From JBEKOF01 sp049513975 (GTDB taxonomy: Bacteria; Verrucomicrobiota; Verrucomicrobiia; Limisphaerales; Palsa-1400): a stretch of DNA of 64,000 bases. Position 1 is the stretch's first letter; every line of letters begins with the position of its first letter. The stretch spans positions 117,734-181,733 of the forward strand of contig JBEKVM010000001.1 in the NCBI GenBank assembly GCA_049513975.1. Direction: 5' to 3'. The position numbers were made by a program, and so were the translations under genes. Shown here piece by piece: positions 1 to 8,809 of the stretch. The notes beneath the pieces were generated by a model. The model was not told where the DNA came from. It did no database searches and saw only the letters and a list, made by a program, of their open reading frames with translations.

Positions 1-622
1 ACCCTTCACTCGAGGCCCACCAGCGCCCCGGCTCATACGCGGGGTCTTCCACCGTAATGATCCCAATTCTGGCATCGCTCCCAAAGGCCTTCTGAAACAG
101 CAGCCACGACCGGCGCGCGTGCGGGCCGAGCGTCACCACGTCAAATGATTTCAGGGCCTGATGATGGCTGGCGCACCATTCCTTGAGGGCCACGGCGGAA
201 TAATAGGTTCGGTCCTTGTGTTCCACCAGGCTGGGCGCCGCTTGCACCATCCCATCGCTCATTCCCAGCATTTTCAGCCGCTCCGCCCCCAGTTCCGCAT
301 AAGTGGCATTGGCCGGCACACCCCATTGCTCCAACGCCCGGCAGCCGGTGGTAAACACCTTCCGGTAGCCGCCCCTCCTGGCAAGCGCCGCCGCCTCCCT
401 CAGACAATACGGTGGCGCCCACCCTTCCACCACCAGATATTCACCCTGCACGGAATGGGTCACCGCCAAAAAGGAATAAAGAAACAGTTTGACCGCCAAA
501 ACCAGGCCAAGCATCGCCGCTGCCACCAGCAGTTTGGCCGGCCGCGACAGCGTCCAGCGTTCGCGAAGGACAAAAATTCCCCCCAGCCGCTTCTCCCGCG
601 GCGATGACAACGCGCCTTTCAA
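1..622 (-). CDS. DUF218 / YdcF-SanA-like membrane protein (partial, 3' end outside window)
   Basis: The frame stays open from 622 to the window edge, giving 207 residues of an incomplete protein. An early hydrophobic stretch (about residues 21-40, KLLVAAAMLGLVLAVKLFL) is followed by YLVVEGWAPPYCLREAAAL, the typical start of the YdcF/ElyC/SanA (DUF218) fold. Later stretches such as YSAVALKEWC and FDVVTLGPHARRSWLLF also fit that family. The start is a TTG at 622 that overlaps the upstream stop as TTGA. It is preceded by AAAGGA with a 9-nt spacer, so translational coupling is likely. Family members are implicated in envelope or polysaccharide metabolism, and many are linked to exosortase loci. 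The exact role here is unknown. Confidence 0.72.
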   Translation of the reverse strand, partial: MKGALSSPREKRLGGIFVLRERWTLSRPAKLLVAAAMLGLVLAVKLFLYSFLAVTHSVQGEYLVVEGWAPPYCLREAAALARRGGYRKVFTTGCRALEQWGVPANATYAELGAERLKMLGMSDGMVQAAPSLVEHKDRTYYSAVALKEWCASHHQALKSFDVVTLGPHARRSWLLFQKAFGSDARIGIITVEDPAYEPGRWWASSEG

Positions 623-1980
623 CCGTGGACATCCTTTGCGTCCAATCGCAGCGGACGGAACAGCTTCCGTGTGATGATTCGCCGCGCCGTGCCCAGGGTC
701 GAGCGCAATTTCTCCTCCAATGACAATCGGCGCCAGTGCTTGAAAAGTGAAAATCCCTTCAGGCGCGTCACCGGCAGTCCGGCCAGTTTAAACACGAACA
801 GCCGGCCTCCCACCGCGCCCCGCTTTCCCGCCAGATTCTTCTGCGAATCGTAAAGCTTCCGCCCGTCTGACGGCTCCAATACCACATAGCCCGCCGCCAT
901 CGCCCCGCGCAACACTTCCCGCCCCCGCTCGCTCCGCGCCAATACCAGCGAGGATCCCGCCTCCCCCTCCTGCACCGGCCGATACCACGGATCGCCGCAC
1001 GATATATCCGCGTCTTCTCCCGTTCCATCCGGGCACAGATGCGCCGATAACGGCCGGTAGGCCTGGACAAATCCCCACGATGCAGCGTAGCTCCGTTGCA
1101 CAGCCGGCGCCGGCTGGCCCTTCAACGTCACCGCAAACATCCCGGGCCAGCCATTGCCCCGGTACCTCAATTCTTTGACCTGCCCCGGATCAACTCCCAT
1201 GGACTTAAGCAAATCCAGCGTCCCCTGCGTCGCGGGCGATCCCGCGCAAAAAAACGAAATCGTCAAACCTATTTTCGCCTTGAGCTGCGGTTGCAACTCC
1301 TCCGCCTTCGCCAGCGCCGTCACCTCGCTGGGTTGCCCGACAAAGACACACGGCCCCGGCGCCGATTCCACCCAATCCAGCCGGTCGCACGCCGACGCCG
1401 GCGCGTACCTCGATCCCGTCTTCTTCAGCAGATCCGCCCGCGAACGGCTCATCATCGTTTTATTCCTCACCGGATTTTCCGGGTCGCCCCCGATGTGCAA
1501 CACCCCGTGCATCCCGCCCTTCTCCAGACAATAAAGCGACAACGCCGTAATCAGCCCGCCCGACGATCCGGCATGCCGTATCTCCGCGTCCGCCGCGTGC
1601 CCCTCCCAAATCTCCAATATCGGCCCCCACATCTCCGTCAAATCCTTCATCACTCCCGCCCGTCCGTTGGCCTCTCTGCGGTCATTCTCATAACCCGGAC
1701 ATACCTCCAGGCATTTGCGACAGCCTTCGCAGCCGTTGCCCTGCACCACCGGCCGGATGCCTTCGGCCACGAAATCCCTCAGCACGATTTTCTTCTCCGG
1801 GCAAATATAAGCGCAGGCCCCGCACCCAAGGCACATTCTCCAGCGCGCGATGTCGGCGACGGTAGCCAAACGTCCCTGGCAGAGAATGCGAGACGCCATT
1901 TTGATGGCTGGCGGTTTCAAGAGCGTGCTGTTGAGGACAGACTCGTCACTATTCCCGGCCGTGACTACGGAGAATCTCAA
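619..1980 (-). CDS. FrhB-like iron-sulfur protein (F420 hydrogenase beta-subunit family) with chimeric N-terminus
   Basis: This 453-residue protein has two ferredoxin-type clusters early on (CLGCGACAYICP, then CEGCRKCLEVCP). The FrhB N- and C-terminal domains follow, with SSGGLITAL and GQPSEVTAL recognisable. FrhB-like proteins with 4Fe-4S clusters are common in polysaccharide loci, often near pyruvyl transferases such as the one at 7131-8471; their substrate there is not settled. The first ~40 residues do not belong to the family. They align without gaps to the N-terminus of the glycosyltransferase at 2744-3535 (about 18 of 40 identical). The start is TTG at 1980 with a strong AAAGGAG 6 nt upstream, so the extra segment should be translated. 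ATG 1899 is the alternative. Confidence 0.8.
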   Translation of the reverse strand: MRFSVVTAGNSDESVLNSTLLKPPAIKMASRILCQGRLATVADIARWRMCLGCGACAYICPEKKIVLRDFVAEGIRPVVQGNGCEGCRKCLEVCPGYENDRREANGRAGVMKDLTEMWGPILEIWEGHAADAEIRHAGSSGGLITALSLYCLEKGGMHGVLHIGGDPENPVRNKTMMSRSRADLLKKTGSRYAPASACDRLDWVESAPGPCVFVGQPSEVTALAKAEELQPQLKAKIGLTISFFCAGSPATQGTLDLLKSMGVDPGQVKELRYRGNGWPGMFAVTLKGQPAPAVQRSYAASWGFVQAYRPLSAHLCPDGTGEDADISCGDPWYRPVQEGEAGSSLVLARSERGREVLRGAMAAGYVVLEPSDGRKLYDSQKNLAGKRGAVGGRLFVFKLAGLPVTRLKGFSLFKHWRRLSLEEKLRSTLGTARRIITRKLFRPLRLDAKDVHG

Positions 1981-2012
1981 CGATTTCTCCTTTCTCTGTT
2001 TTTGACTTCAAT

Positions 2013-2741
2013 TCACCCCTTCCATCGTTCCCAGAATTCACGCACGTTGTTCACATATTCCCCACTAAAAGACTCATGAATAAAAAAGACATCCAGGCGG
2101 GGAATTTCTTTGACAACCAGATAGCCGCTTTTCCTGAGAATTTCCCGCAGTTTTTCTTTGGGCCTTTCGATTGTTATGCACCTGAACGTGAAGGAGTCGA
2201 ACGGGAATTCGCACAGCACGCGGTCCTCCGCACCCTCAACATCCAGCGAAAAATAATCAATTGTGGCCGGCGCTTTCTCTGCCCTGAGGATCGAGGCTAA
2301 TGGCGTGGTTTGGAGCTTTATTATTTTTGCTTTTGAGTGACGCGTCTGTTCTTCGGTGTTGTCGGTATCCGCGTCAACAATGCCACCGAACAACCCGGAT
2401 TCCACGAATTGCGCTTCACCATCTTTGGAATCAACGCAAAGATTGAGGCAGACCGCCTTTCTCACTTTTCGGAGCGTTGCGTATGCCGACGGGTTGGCCT
2501 CCACACAAATCCCGCGCCAGTTGTAGCGAGTCTCCAGCAGAAACGTGTTGTTGAGGTAGAGGCCATCCGCGGAACCGACTTCAAGAAAATAGCCGTTCCT
2601 CTTTCCATTGAATGCTTCGCCGAATACCCAAAAATCCTGGCCAGCCTGGGAAATTGACCTTTTTGAGCCGTAGAACAACCTGCGGGCCGGCAGAGATATG
2701 GATTCTGGAAGCAATTGGGCGAGTTTGTTTTTTAGGCTCAT
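2013..2741 (-). CDS. FkbM-family SAM-dependent methyltransferase
   Basis: The protein has 242 residues from ATG 2741, which lies just past the stop of the upstream glycosyltransferase. It shows the FkbM pattern: SQAGQDFWVF, then FLEVGSADGLYLNNT (SAM-binding loop), CVEANPSAYATLRK, and IDYFSLDVEGAEDRVL. FkbM enzymes O-methylate sugars or other small molecules, and in capsule loci they probably methylate a glycan hydroxyl. A longer open frame extends upstream to 3083 but runs antisense-like through the glycosyltransferase gene and lacks family similarity, so the short start is preferred. No strong ribosome binding site is seen; coupling to the preceding gene is likely. Confidence 0.85.
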   Translation of the reverse strand: MSLKNKLAQLLPESISLPARRLFYGSKRSISQAGQDFWVFGEAFNGKRNGYFLEVGSADGLYLNNTFLLETRYNWRGICVEANPSAYATLRKVRKAVCLNLCVDSKDGEAQFVESGLFGGIVDADTDNTEEQTRHSKAKIIKLQTTPLASILRAEKAPATIDYFSLDVEGAEDRVLCEFPFDSFTFRCITIERPKEKLREILRKSGYLVVKEIPRLDVFFIHESFSGEYVNNVREFWERWKG

Positions 2742-2743
2742 AA

Positions 2744-3535
2744 TTAAGACATGACGGACAAAACGTCGCGCTGCAATTGCTCGCAAAAGGCCGCCGGGTC
2801 GGCAACCCGGGTCACGACGCGATGACTCCTGCCGCCGCCCTGCAAAAAGCCCCGCAACGTATTCTTCACCATAGGCAGGCAGCCGGGCGTGATATGAGTG
2901 TAGGGTACTTGAACAGGCAGCGCACGGCGCCATTTTTTCCGCATGTAAAGATAAGGTCCCCAAAAGCGCAACGGCAAAAAGTCCCACCGATTGCTGTTGT
3001 GCAGCGCGAAGCACGACATGGCATAGGAGCGCATATTTGCCTGCGCAGCTTGCAAGCAAAGGTCCGTGGTGCATAACTGGCATTGCGGACCAGGGATCGC
3101 TTCGTCAAAGTTGAGTCCTGTTTCAGGCCGGAGCATGAAGACAAATTCGTCCAGAGTGCGGACCTCACAAGGCGCGGCCAGCGGCCGGCCGATGAATGCG
3201 CCCTGTCCTGTCGAAAAGGCAAACCCGCGGATCGCCCCGTCTTTGGTGCAACCGACCAGTCCGGCCACACCCCATTGGGGGTCGTTTCGATTCAGCCAGT
3301 CCAAGGATCGTTCCAGCGACGCAGGCCATCCCGCCGGCAAATAAACGTCCGGATGCGTGAAAACCAGAACGTCCTTGGGGCACTCGCGGATGGCCGCATT
3401 ATATGCCAGGGCGACACTGGCGAAATTGCGTTGGCAGAGCACCTGCCGCGCTTTCTGCAAGGCGGGTGAGCGCAGCAGGGTGCTTTTGAGGACTTCTTCA
3501 TCATTGCCGATCGAGACAGCGAGTGACCAATCCAT
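2744..3535 (-). CDS. Glycosyltransferase-like protein (GT2-type fold)
   Basis: From ATG 3535 this encodes 263 residues. SLAVSIGNDEEVL, AYNAAIRECPKDVLVFTHPD and YLPAGWPASLE resemble the nucleotide-sugar binding half of GT2-like enzymes, with HPD taking the place of the usual DxD. The C-terminal half has an aromatic-rich segment (RFWGPYLYMRKKWRR). It lies between the flippase and the methyltransferase genes and should add a sugar to the repeat unit. Its N-terminal ~40 residues have a diverged relative fused to the FrhB-like gene downstream. Donor and acceptor cannot be told from sequence. Confidence 0.72.
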   Translation of the reverse strand: MDWSLAVSIGNDEEVLKSTLLRSPALQKARQVLCQRNFASVALAYNAAIRECPKDVLVFTHPDVYLPAGWPASLERSLDWLNRNDPQWGVAGLVGCTKDGAIRGFAFSTGQGAFIGRPLAAPCEVRTLDEFVFMLRPETGLNFDEAIPGPQCQLCTTDLCLQAAQANMRSYAMSCFALHNSNRWDFLPLRFWGPYLYMRKKWRRALPVQVPYTHITPGCLPMVKNTLRGFLQGGGRSHRVVTRVADPAAFCEQLQRDVLSVMS

Positions 3536-3585
3536 AGTTTGCGGTTGTTTGCGGCGAAAAATAATCGCGCGCCGACCGGGGCGCT

Positions 3586-5052
3586 TTAGGAGACGGACTT
3601 CGCCGCGAGAGCCGAAGGCGGTTTGACGCGAAAGTGATTCACTAGGCTGAGAACACCGGCGCGGAATTCGGCAAAAAATACGGTGAATATCAGCCCGGCG
3701 GCCCCGAGCGAAACCGCCAGCAGCAGCAAATTGAAGTAAGAGTAAGGGCCGGCTCCCACAACACATTTGACGATATAAGCCACAACCACTAAAGCCAATC
3801 CCACCGAAAGAGGGATGAAGGTGGCTTTGGCGGGAATGCCGTGTCTTGACTTTAAGCCGGCCACGGCAACGCCCAAGGCGATGCTTTCGCCGATGAAACC
3901 GGAGACGGCAAACCAGAGAAGACTGCCTTTCAACACGCCCACCATGATCGCCAGGGGCAGGCCGGAAAGCCGCCACGCGCTGGACTTCAGATTGTTCACA
4001 GTATCTCCGCGCGCCATCGCGGCCGCGACGGTCGCGCCGCGCAGTGTGCGCAGAGTCTGGGCCGCCATCAGGCAGGTGGCCAGCGTCCCAACCCCGGCAT
4101 ATTTCGGGTACAGGAAAACGACGATCTGCTCGCCGCAAAAGGTCATGCACAGCATGGCAAAACAGCCGATCAGGACCATGCTTTGGGCATACTGGCTGTA
4201 GCGCCAGAGAAAGCGGCGAAGGTCCGTCTGAACCGCGGAAAGCAAGGGGAGGCCGACGGCCCCTCCAATGCGCATAACCGCCAGCAGGGGCGCCATGGCC
4301 AATGTGAGCCCCACAGAATACTCTCCCAATTGCGGCAGCGAATAGGTGGCGGCGATCACCATGCTGTCCCCCTGGAAATTGCCGAACTGGACAAAACCGG
4401 CCACTAGGAGCGGGCCGCCAAATTTGAGGCTTTCGCGAAGCAGGGGACGATCATATTTTGGCGCAAACGGCCGTTCCGCCATGTAGTTGGTCATCGCGGC
4501 GGACATAAGCGCCTTGCCTATGAAGATGCAAAGGACGGCCCGGTAGTCGCCAAAGCAGAACGCCAGCGGCCATGCCGCGAGGGTCGTTGTAATTTGTGAA
4601 ACGGCCTCCGGAACTACCTGCGGCCTGAAGTCCAGGTGACGGGAAGCACGGTAAACATCCAGGTTGACCAGGCCGTTCATAAAAGGCACCAGCGACAATG
4701 CCACGATGGCCAGGGTGTAATGTCCGCCGCAAAAAAAATGGGACAGCGGCCAGGCGAACACCAGTATCAGCGCGGCGCTGATTATCCCCAGAGCCAACTG
4801 GGTGAATTGAACGCTGTTCAGGAAGGCGGGGTCGTCCCCGCGTGGAGATTGGATGACTTGTTGTCCCAAGGCCATTTTGCTCGCCATTTCGAACAACGTG
4901 ATGATCATCGCCAGGGCGGCAGCCACCCCAAAATCCGCCTTGGTCAGATAACGGGCCAGGATCACGTTCCGCACGAGCGAACAGCCCTGGGTTGTCACCT
5001 CGGACGCCGCCAGAAAAGAGGTTCCCTTTAGAATTCTCGCGTGTTGGCTCAT
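3586..5052 (-). CDS. Polysaccharide flippase (Wzx / MATE-like)
   Basis: The product has 488 residues with about 12-14 hydrophobic helices. It begins GTSFLAASEVTTQGCSLVRN and continues VILARYLTKADFGVAAALAM, the typical opening of the polysaccharide transporter family, in which the arginine and the LxxxDFG-like motif recur. Such proteins flip undecaprenyl-linked repeat units across the inner membrane before Wzy polymerisation. ATG 5052 is chosen. A TTG at 5079 could add nine residues, and neither has a clear ribosome binding site. It pairs functionally with the polymerase-like gene at 10020-11360 and the co-polymerase at 19937-22240. Confidence 0.86.
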   Translation of the reverse strand: MSQHARILKGTSFLAASEVTTQGCSLVRNVILARYLTKADFGVAAALAMIITLFEMASKMALGQQVIQSPRGDDPAFLNSVQFTQLALGIISAALILVFAWPLSHFFCGGHYTLAIVALSLVPFMNGLVNLDVYRASRHLDFRPQVVPEAVSQITTTLAAWPLAFCFGDYRAVLCIFIGKALMSAAMTNYMAERPFAPKYDRPLLRESLKFGGPLLVAGFVQFGNFQGDSMVIAATYSLPQLGEYSVGLTLAMAPLLAVMRIGGAVGLPLLSAVQTDLRRFLWRYSQYAQSMVLIGCFAMLCMTFCGEQIVVFLYPKYAGVGTLATCLMAAQTLRTLRGATVAAAMARGDTVNNLKSSAWRLSGLPLAIMVGVLKGSLLWFAVSGFIGESIALGVAVAGLKSRHGIPAKATFIPLSVGLALVVVAYIVKCVVGAGPYSYFNLLLLAVSLGAAGLIFTVFFAEFRAGVLSLVNHFRVKPPSALAAKSVS

Positions 5053-5132
5053 TGGGAAAGGCGTGGGAAGCTGACACAACGCCCCCGCTGTTCAAACTCG
5101 ACGCAACAGACCGGCTCGGATTACGGATTGCT

Positions 5133-6875
5133 TCAAGGCACAACGTGCAGATTCGACGGTGGCAGCAACTGAACCGGAACCACGGTTTGGTAGGCTCCGA
5201 CCGTCCAAGACCCAACTGTCGGGCGGGGATTGGCTGCCTTGTCGTACTGGAACAACGAAATCAAAGTATTGCCGTTAGTAATCGCCGGAAAGTTGGTGTT
5301 TGGATGAACGTCATTCGCGCTGCTGTTAAAGCCCAATCCGACCAACGGATTGGCAAATACTTGTGATAAACTGGTGGCTTGACATCCATTGCTTTCCAAG
5401 CCAAAGGCAGTTTGGAATTGAGGAAGACTGTAATAGATCGTGCCTGACCCCAGAGTTCTGGATATCACAACGGCCCCGGCTGCCTTATTGTAATAAATAT
5501 TGTGGTCCATCACAGTTGGCAAATTCGTCTCGAAATCAAAGTTCACACATTCCACGCTGTTTGCGGCGTTGGTGATGGCAAATATGTTGTTCTGAATATT
5601 CCACGTTCCCGCCAGCGGGTCTGCATAATTCGCCCTGTTGCGTATATAAAGGCCGACATTAGGATTCAGGAACGTATTGTTCATGATGTTGACATAAAGC
5701 GGGCTGTTGTTGTAACTGGCTGGTGGAGGCGCATCGCAGCAGATGTCGCCGAAAGAAAAGTAATTGTTCAGAAATACATTGTTGTAAAGATTCAGGTTGC
5801 CTGAAAAACCCGTGATGTAGATTAAGGCGCTGCCGCCGCCGTTGGTGTAGTTCCAGTAAAACTGGTTGTTTTCGATGGTGATGTTGGTGAACACGACGTT
5901 GCTGAACATCGCTATGCCGAGGAAAATGCCGTCAATGTGCGGCGCGTGGGCAGGATCTGTTCCAGACCACCAGTAAGGCGCGCAATATTCCGGGAAATCG
6001 TGAAGAGCGCAGTTGGTAATGGTGACGCCGGAAATGGTGACGTTGGTTTGAGCCGGCCCGGAAGTAATGCCCCATACGATGTAGTTATGAATGTTGCAGC
6101 CCGTCAGGACCACGTTGGAAACGGTCAGCCCATTGGCCGGATGTCCGCCATTAATGGCGATGCCCGAGAACATCTCGGTGAACTCGCAGTTTGTGATAAT
6201 GAGGTTTTGCGGCGAGTAGAAAACCACGCCATACCCGTGAACGGCCGAGGCCGTGACCGGCGGCTGGTTCGTCCAAGTTCCTATCTGCTGAATAAGCGAA
6301 TTGGCAATGGTGAGATTGGTCACATCCAGCCCATAAACAGCGTATCCATAATTAACTCCCGCGACAGGAAAGTTATTGCTCGTATAGCTGCCATAAGTGC
6401 TTGGCGGGGTTCCTCCTATGTGCTGAATCTGAAAATTTTGGATGGCCAGATTGGCCTTTTGGCTCAGGTAAAACCCGTACTTGTTGGTGTATTGGCCGTC
6501 CATGATGGCCATGCCGCTTCCAAAGCTTCCCGCGGAATTTCCATCGTAGGTGATTGGATTTCCAACCCCGCCGCTCCAGTTGATAGTGATGCTGTTGGTA
6601 TAAGCGACGCCTCCTTTAAAAATGACCGTGTCGCCGGCACCGAGAGCCGTCGTATGCGGATTGCCCGTGGCTGAGGCATCGCCGGGGCAATGCTGCCACG
6701 GCGTGGAGGGGTCGCTGCCGTTGTTCGAGTCGTTGCCGCTGACAAAGTCCACGTAATAGGTCGTCGCGCTGGCGCAGAGCGACACCAGGGAGAGCAGGCC
6801 GAGGCACACGCCAGGCAAAATCCGCCTCGCCCATGTTCTTTTCCTGCTGCTGTTTTGGGTGTTCATGGTGTTCAT
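5133..6875 (-). CDS. Secreted right-handed parallel beta-helix protein
   Basis: The protein has 580 residues. A basic N-terminus (SSRKRTWARR) and hydrophobic core (ILPGVCLGLLSLVSLCASA) form a signal peptide. TYYVDFVSGNDSNNGSDP then gives the usual opening of pectate-lyase-like beta-helix proteins. Repeated turns rich in N, I, V and T (LTIANSLIQQIG, LIITNCEFTEM, VTISGVTITNCALHDF, ITIENNQF) make the solenoid. It could be a polysaccharide lyase or hydrolase trimming the exported polymer, but no catalytic residues can be assigned. The end, PPSNLHVVP, resembles a linker that normally leads into a fibronectin-III or similar domain, so a C-terminal domain may have been lost. ATG 6875 follows GGGAG at 8 nt; an earlier ATG at 6920 lacks a site. 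Confidence 0.8.
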   Translation of the reverse strand: MNTMNTQNSSRKRTWARRILPGVCLGLLSLVSLCASATTYYVDFVSGNDSNNGSDPSTPWQHCPGDASATGNPHTTALGAGDTVIFKGGVAYTNSITINWSGGVGNPITYDGNSAGSFGSGMAIMDGQYTNKYGFYLSQKANLAIQNFQIQHIGGTPPSTYGSYTSNNFPVAGVNYGYAVYGLDVTNLTIANSLIQQIGTWTNQPPVTASAVHGYGVVFYSPQNLIITNCEFTEMFSGIAINGGHPANGLTVSNVVLTGCNIHNYIVWGITSGPAQTNVTISGVTITNCALHDFPEYCAPYWWSGTDPAHAPHIDGIFLGIAMFSNVVFTNITIENNQFYWNYTNGGGSALIYITGFSGNLNLYNNVFLNNYFSFGDICCDAPPPASYNNSPLYVNIMNNTFLNPNVGLYIRNRANYADPLAGTWNIQNNIFAITNAANSVECVNFDFETNLPTVMDHNIYYNKAAGAVVISRTLGSGTIYYSLPQFQTAFGLESNGCQATSLSQVFANPLVGLGFNSSANDVHPNTNFPAITNGNTLISLFQYDKAANPRPTVGSWTVGAYQTVVPVQLLPPSNLHVVP

Positions 6876-7130
6876 TTCGCATTCTCCCGATGCCACCACC
6901 GGGTTGGTCGGTTGATTCATCTCAATCTATGCTGGCGCTGAGCAATAATCAAGTCTCCACCAAAACATTAGCAGTTTGCGTGCCAAATCAGGTTTGCCCC
7001 TCACTTTAACTGCCCGTTAAAAAAAGGCTCCAGTCCCGCCGCGTGAGGGCACGCGGCCTACATTTCCCTCGCAAAGCATCCATCTGTTGTAGGCCCGGTG
7101 ACCTCACCGGGCCTTTTTTAACGGGCTGCT
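6876..7130. other. Intergenic region with MITE-like repeat
   Basis: This gap between the pyruvyl transferase and beta-helix genes holds no gene. Its right half is the 115-bp palindromic element described at 7012-7126. The left part (6876-7011) holds only the upstream alternative start and leader of the beta-helix gene. Confidence 0.7.
7012..7126. repeat. MITE-like palindromic repeat, copy A
   Basis: The element is 115 bp long, with terminal inverted repeats GCCCGTTAAAAAA followed by AGGC/GGC on both ends. Two internal hairpins are present: CCGCG TGAGGGCA CGCGG, and GCCCGGTG ACCT CACCGGGC. A second copy of nearly the same length and the same internal structure lies at 48507-48622. TAACTGCCC occurs at 7007-7015 and again at 7132-7140, which may be a target duplication or part of the element. 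It encodes nothing and looks like a non-autonomous mobile repeat. Confidence 0.8.
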
Positions 7131-8471
7131 CTAACTGCCCTTGGCGAAGATGCTCCGGTGATTAATCCGCACTTCCGGCAGCCGGGCCTGCAATCGCGCC
7201 GCGTACGACTGCCTCATTTCAAAGGCGCGTGTCACGCCTTTGACCACTTCTTCCCCCGGCAATTCAGCCAGATCAAACACCAGGTCCGCCACATCCACCG
7301 CCTCGAACACTCCCGCAAATTTCCGGCTGTAGGCCAGCCCCGCCGCCGGCACACCCTGGGAGAGCGCGGCGATGCAGGCGTGCATGCGCGAGCCGATAAA
7401 GAAATCGCACCGCCCAATCAGGTGCTTGATTTCACCGGCGCTCCAGCGGCCCTCCACCGTGTGAACCCGGGCCTTCAATTCCGCCGGCAATTGTTCATGC
7501 ACTTTCCGGCACGCCTCCGCATCATTCTCCATGCTGCCGCCAAAAACGTGAGGGACCAGGATGACAGACGCCGGCTCCTGCGCCAGCAGTTGCCGGAGGA
7601 GCTTTTGCACCAATTCGGCGTAATCGGTTTTCAGGCTGAACATGTTCCCTCCCGTATATCCCCCGCAATAGAGCAGTCCGCTCACATTCAAGCCGACCAA
7701 AGGGCCGGCAGTCTTGAGGCGCTCAACCCATTCCACCCGCGCCGCCGACGGCGGCTCCGGCTCCAGCGCAAATCCCAAGTCGTGGGCAAAGCGCACGGCT
7801 CCGTTCCTCTCGCCCGCCAAACCCCGGACAACTTCCATCCCCGTCCGATCCCGCGAATAAACGCGGCTGGCATGACGCAAAACATATCCGCCCAAGCCGC
7901 GCGCCAGACGGCTCCGATAGGGGCCATACGTTTGGGGCAGCAGCACCAAGGGCCGCCCCATCCATAAGATCAGCACCTGGGGCAGAACTACATAAAAGAA
8001 GCGCCTCAAGCCATAGATGTCGCTAAAGCTGTCCCCGCCGCTGATGGCGGCAATGGCGCCAGCCTCCTGAATGGCCCGCAGGCATGGTCGGCGCCGGCGG
8101 ATTCCGTCCCGCCAGGAACGCGGCAAGGCTCGCGTCCACAGGGCCGTCCAAAGCAGCCGGAGAATGTTGTTGGACAAATAAAGCCTCCAGGAGAAACGCA
8201 TGTTGATCAGCGGCAAATCCAGCCGCCGCCCGCCTGCGACGAGAGAAATGAGGCCGGGTCGGTGTGCATATTCCAGCAATGAAAAGGTTGCGCCCGGGCG
8301 GCTTTCCAGCCAGGTGGCAATGGCCCCAAAGGCGAGAGCCGCCACCCCGAAATTGGTCGCTGCCGGGTCTGCGCCCAGCAGAAGCAAAGGGGCGGAAGGA
8401 GCGGAGCTTGGGAGGGTTGTTTCGGCTGCTTCCCCCCGGCCGGAGTTCGGCATCTGATTTTCGGCTTCCAT
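7131..8471 (-). CDS. Polysaccharide pyruvyl transferase family protein
   Basis: This 446-residue protein carries the family hallmarks: ISGGDSFSDIYG, a region LVLLPQTYGPYRS, YSRDRTGMEVVRGL, LVPHVFGG and GSRMHACIAALSQGVPAAGLAYSRK in pieces. The GSRMHA motif is the best known PS_pyruv_trans signature. These enzymes transfer a pyruvyl group from phosphoenolpyruvate onto a sugar as a ketal, adding negative charge to the polymer. The gene is followed within 5 bp by the MITE-like repeat. No strong ribosome binding site precedes ATG 8471. Confidence 0.88.
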   Translation of the reverse strand: MEAENQMPNSGRGEAAETTLPSSAPSAPLLLLGADPAATNFGVAALAFGAIATWLESRPGATFSLLEYAHRPGLISLVAGGRRLDLPLINMRFSWRLYLSNNILRLLWTALWTRALPRSWRDGIRRRRPCLRAIQEAGAIAAISGGDSFSDIYGLRRFFYVVLPQVLILWMGRPLVLLPQTYGPYRSRLARGLGGYVLRHASRVYSRDRTGMEVVRGLAGERNGAVRFAHDLGFALEPEPPSAARVEWVERLKTAGPLVGLNVSGLLYCGGYTGGNMFSLKTDYAELVQKLLRQLLAQEPASVILVPHVFGGSMENDAEACRKVHEQLPAELKARVHTVEGRWSAGEIKHLIGRCDFFIGSRMHACIAALSQGVPAAGLAYSRKFAGVFEAVDVADLVFDLAELPGEEVVKGVTRAFEMRQSYAARLQARLPEVRINHRSIFAKGS

Positions 8472-8809
8472 CAGGACAACAAGAGTTCGACCTCGACACT
8501 TGGGATAAGCGCGGGCGCGTGCCTTGCCTGCGCCAGCTTGAACGCCTTGACGGAAAAGGGCAACGACGGCATTAGGGAAAATGGTCGGGATGGTGGGATT
8601 TGAACCACACGACCTCGTGGATGTAATCCACGCGCGCTACCAGGCTGCGCCACACCCCGAACCCTCTAAAATTAGCCTGCTCCTCTGTTTCTTGCAAGCG
8701 ATGTTTCGTTCTTCGTTGGGCATCGCCTGACTCAAGGCGATGCTCTTGCAATCGGATAATAATTCTGCCCGCACGTCTTCCCAATCGGAATGTAATAGGG
8801 GAGCGGCGT
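8472..8809. other. Intergenic region with tRNA and hairpin
   Basis: This 338-bp gap in the polysaccharide operon contains the tRNA gene at 8582-8659. Beyond it is a perfect 8-bp stem, GCATCGCC TGACTCAA GGCGATGC, near 8718-8741, with no T-tract on either strand. No protein-coding frame is convincing. Confidence 0.6.
8582..8659 (-). tRNA. tRNA with Pro-type body and UAC (Val) anticodon; T-stem has a bulged U
   Basis: All four arms can be drawn on the minus strand. The acceptor is CGGGGTG/CATCCCG with C1-G72, A73 and an encoded CCA. The D arm is GCGC AGCCTGGTA GCGC and the anticodon arm CGTGG ATTACAT CCACG. The T loop is TTCAAAT. The loop places TAC at positions 34-36, which reads valine codons, yet the C1-G72/A73 acceptor and the D and T arms are those of bacterial tRNA-Pro. 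The T-stem GTG(T)GG/CCCAC carries one extra T, giving 78 nt instead of 77. It may be a decaying tRNA-Pro, or a functional tRNA with altered identity. Confidence 0.75.
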
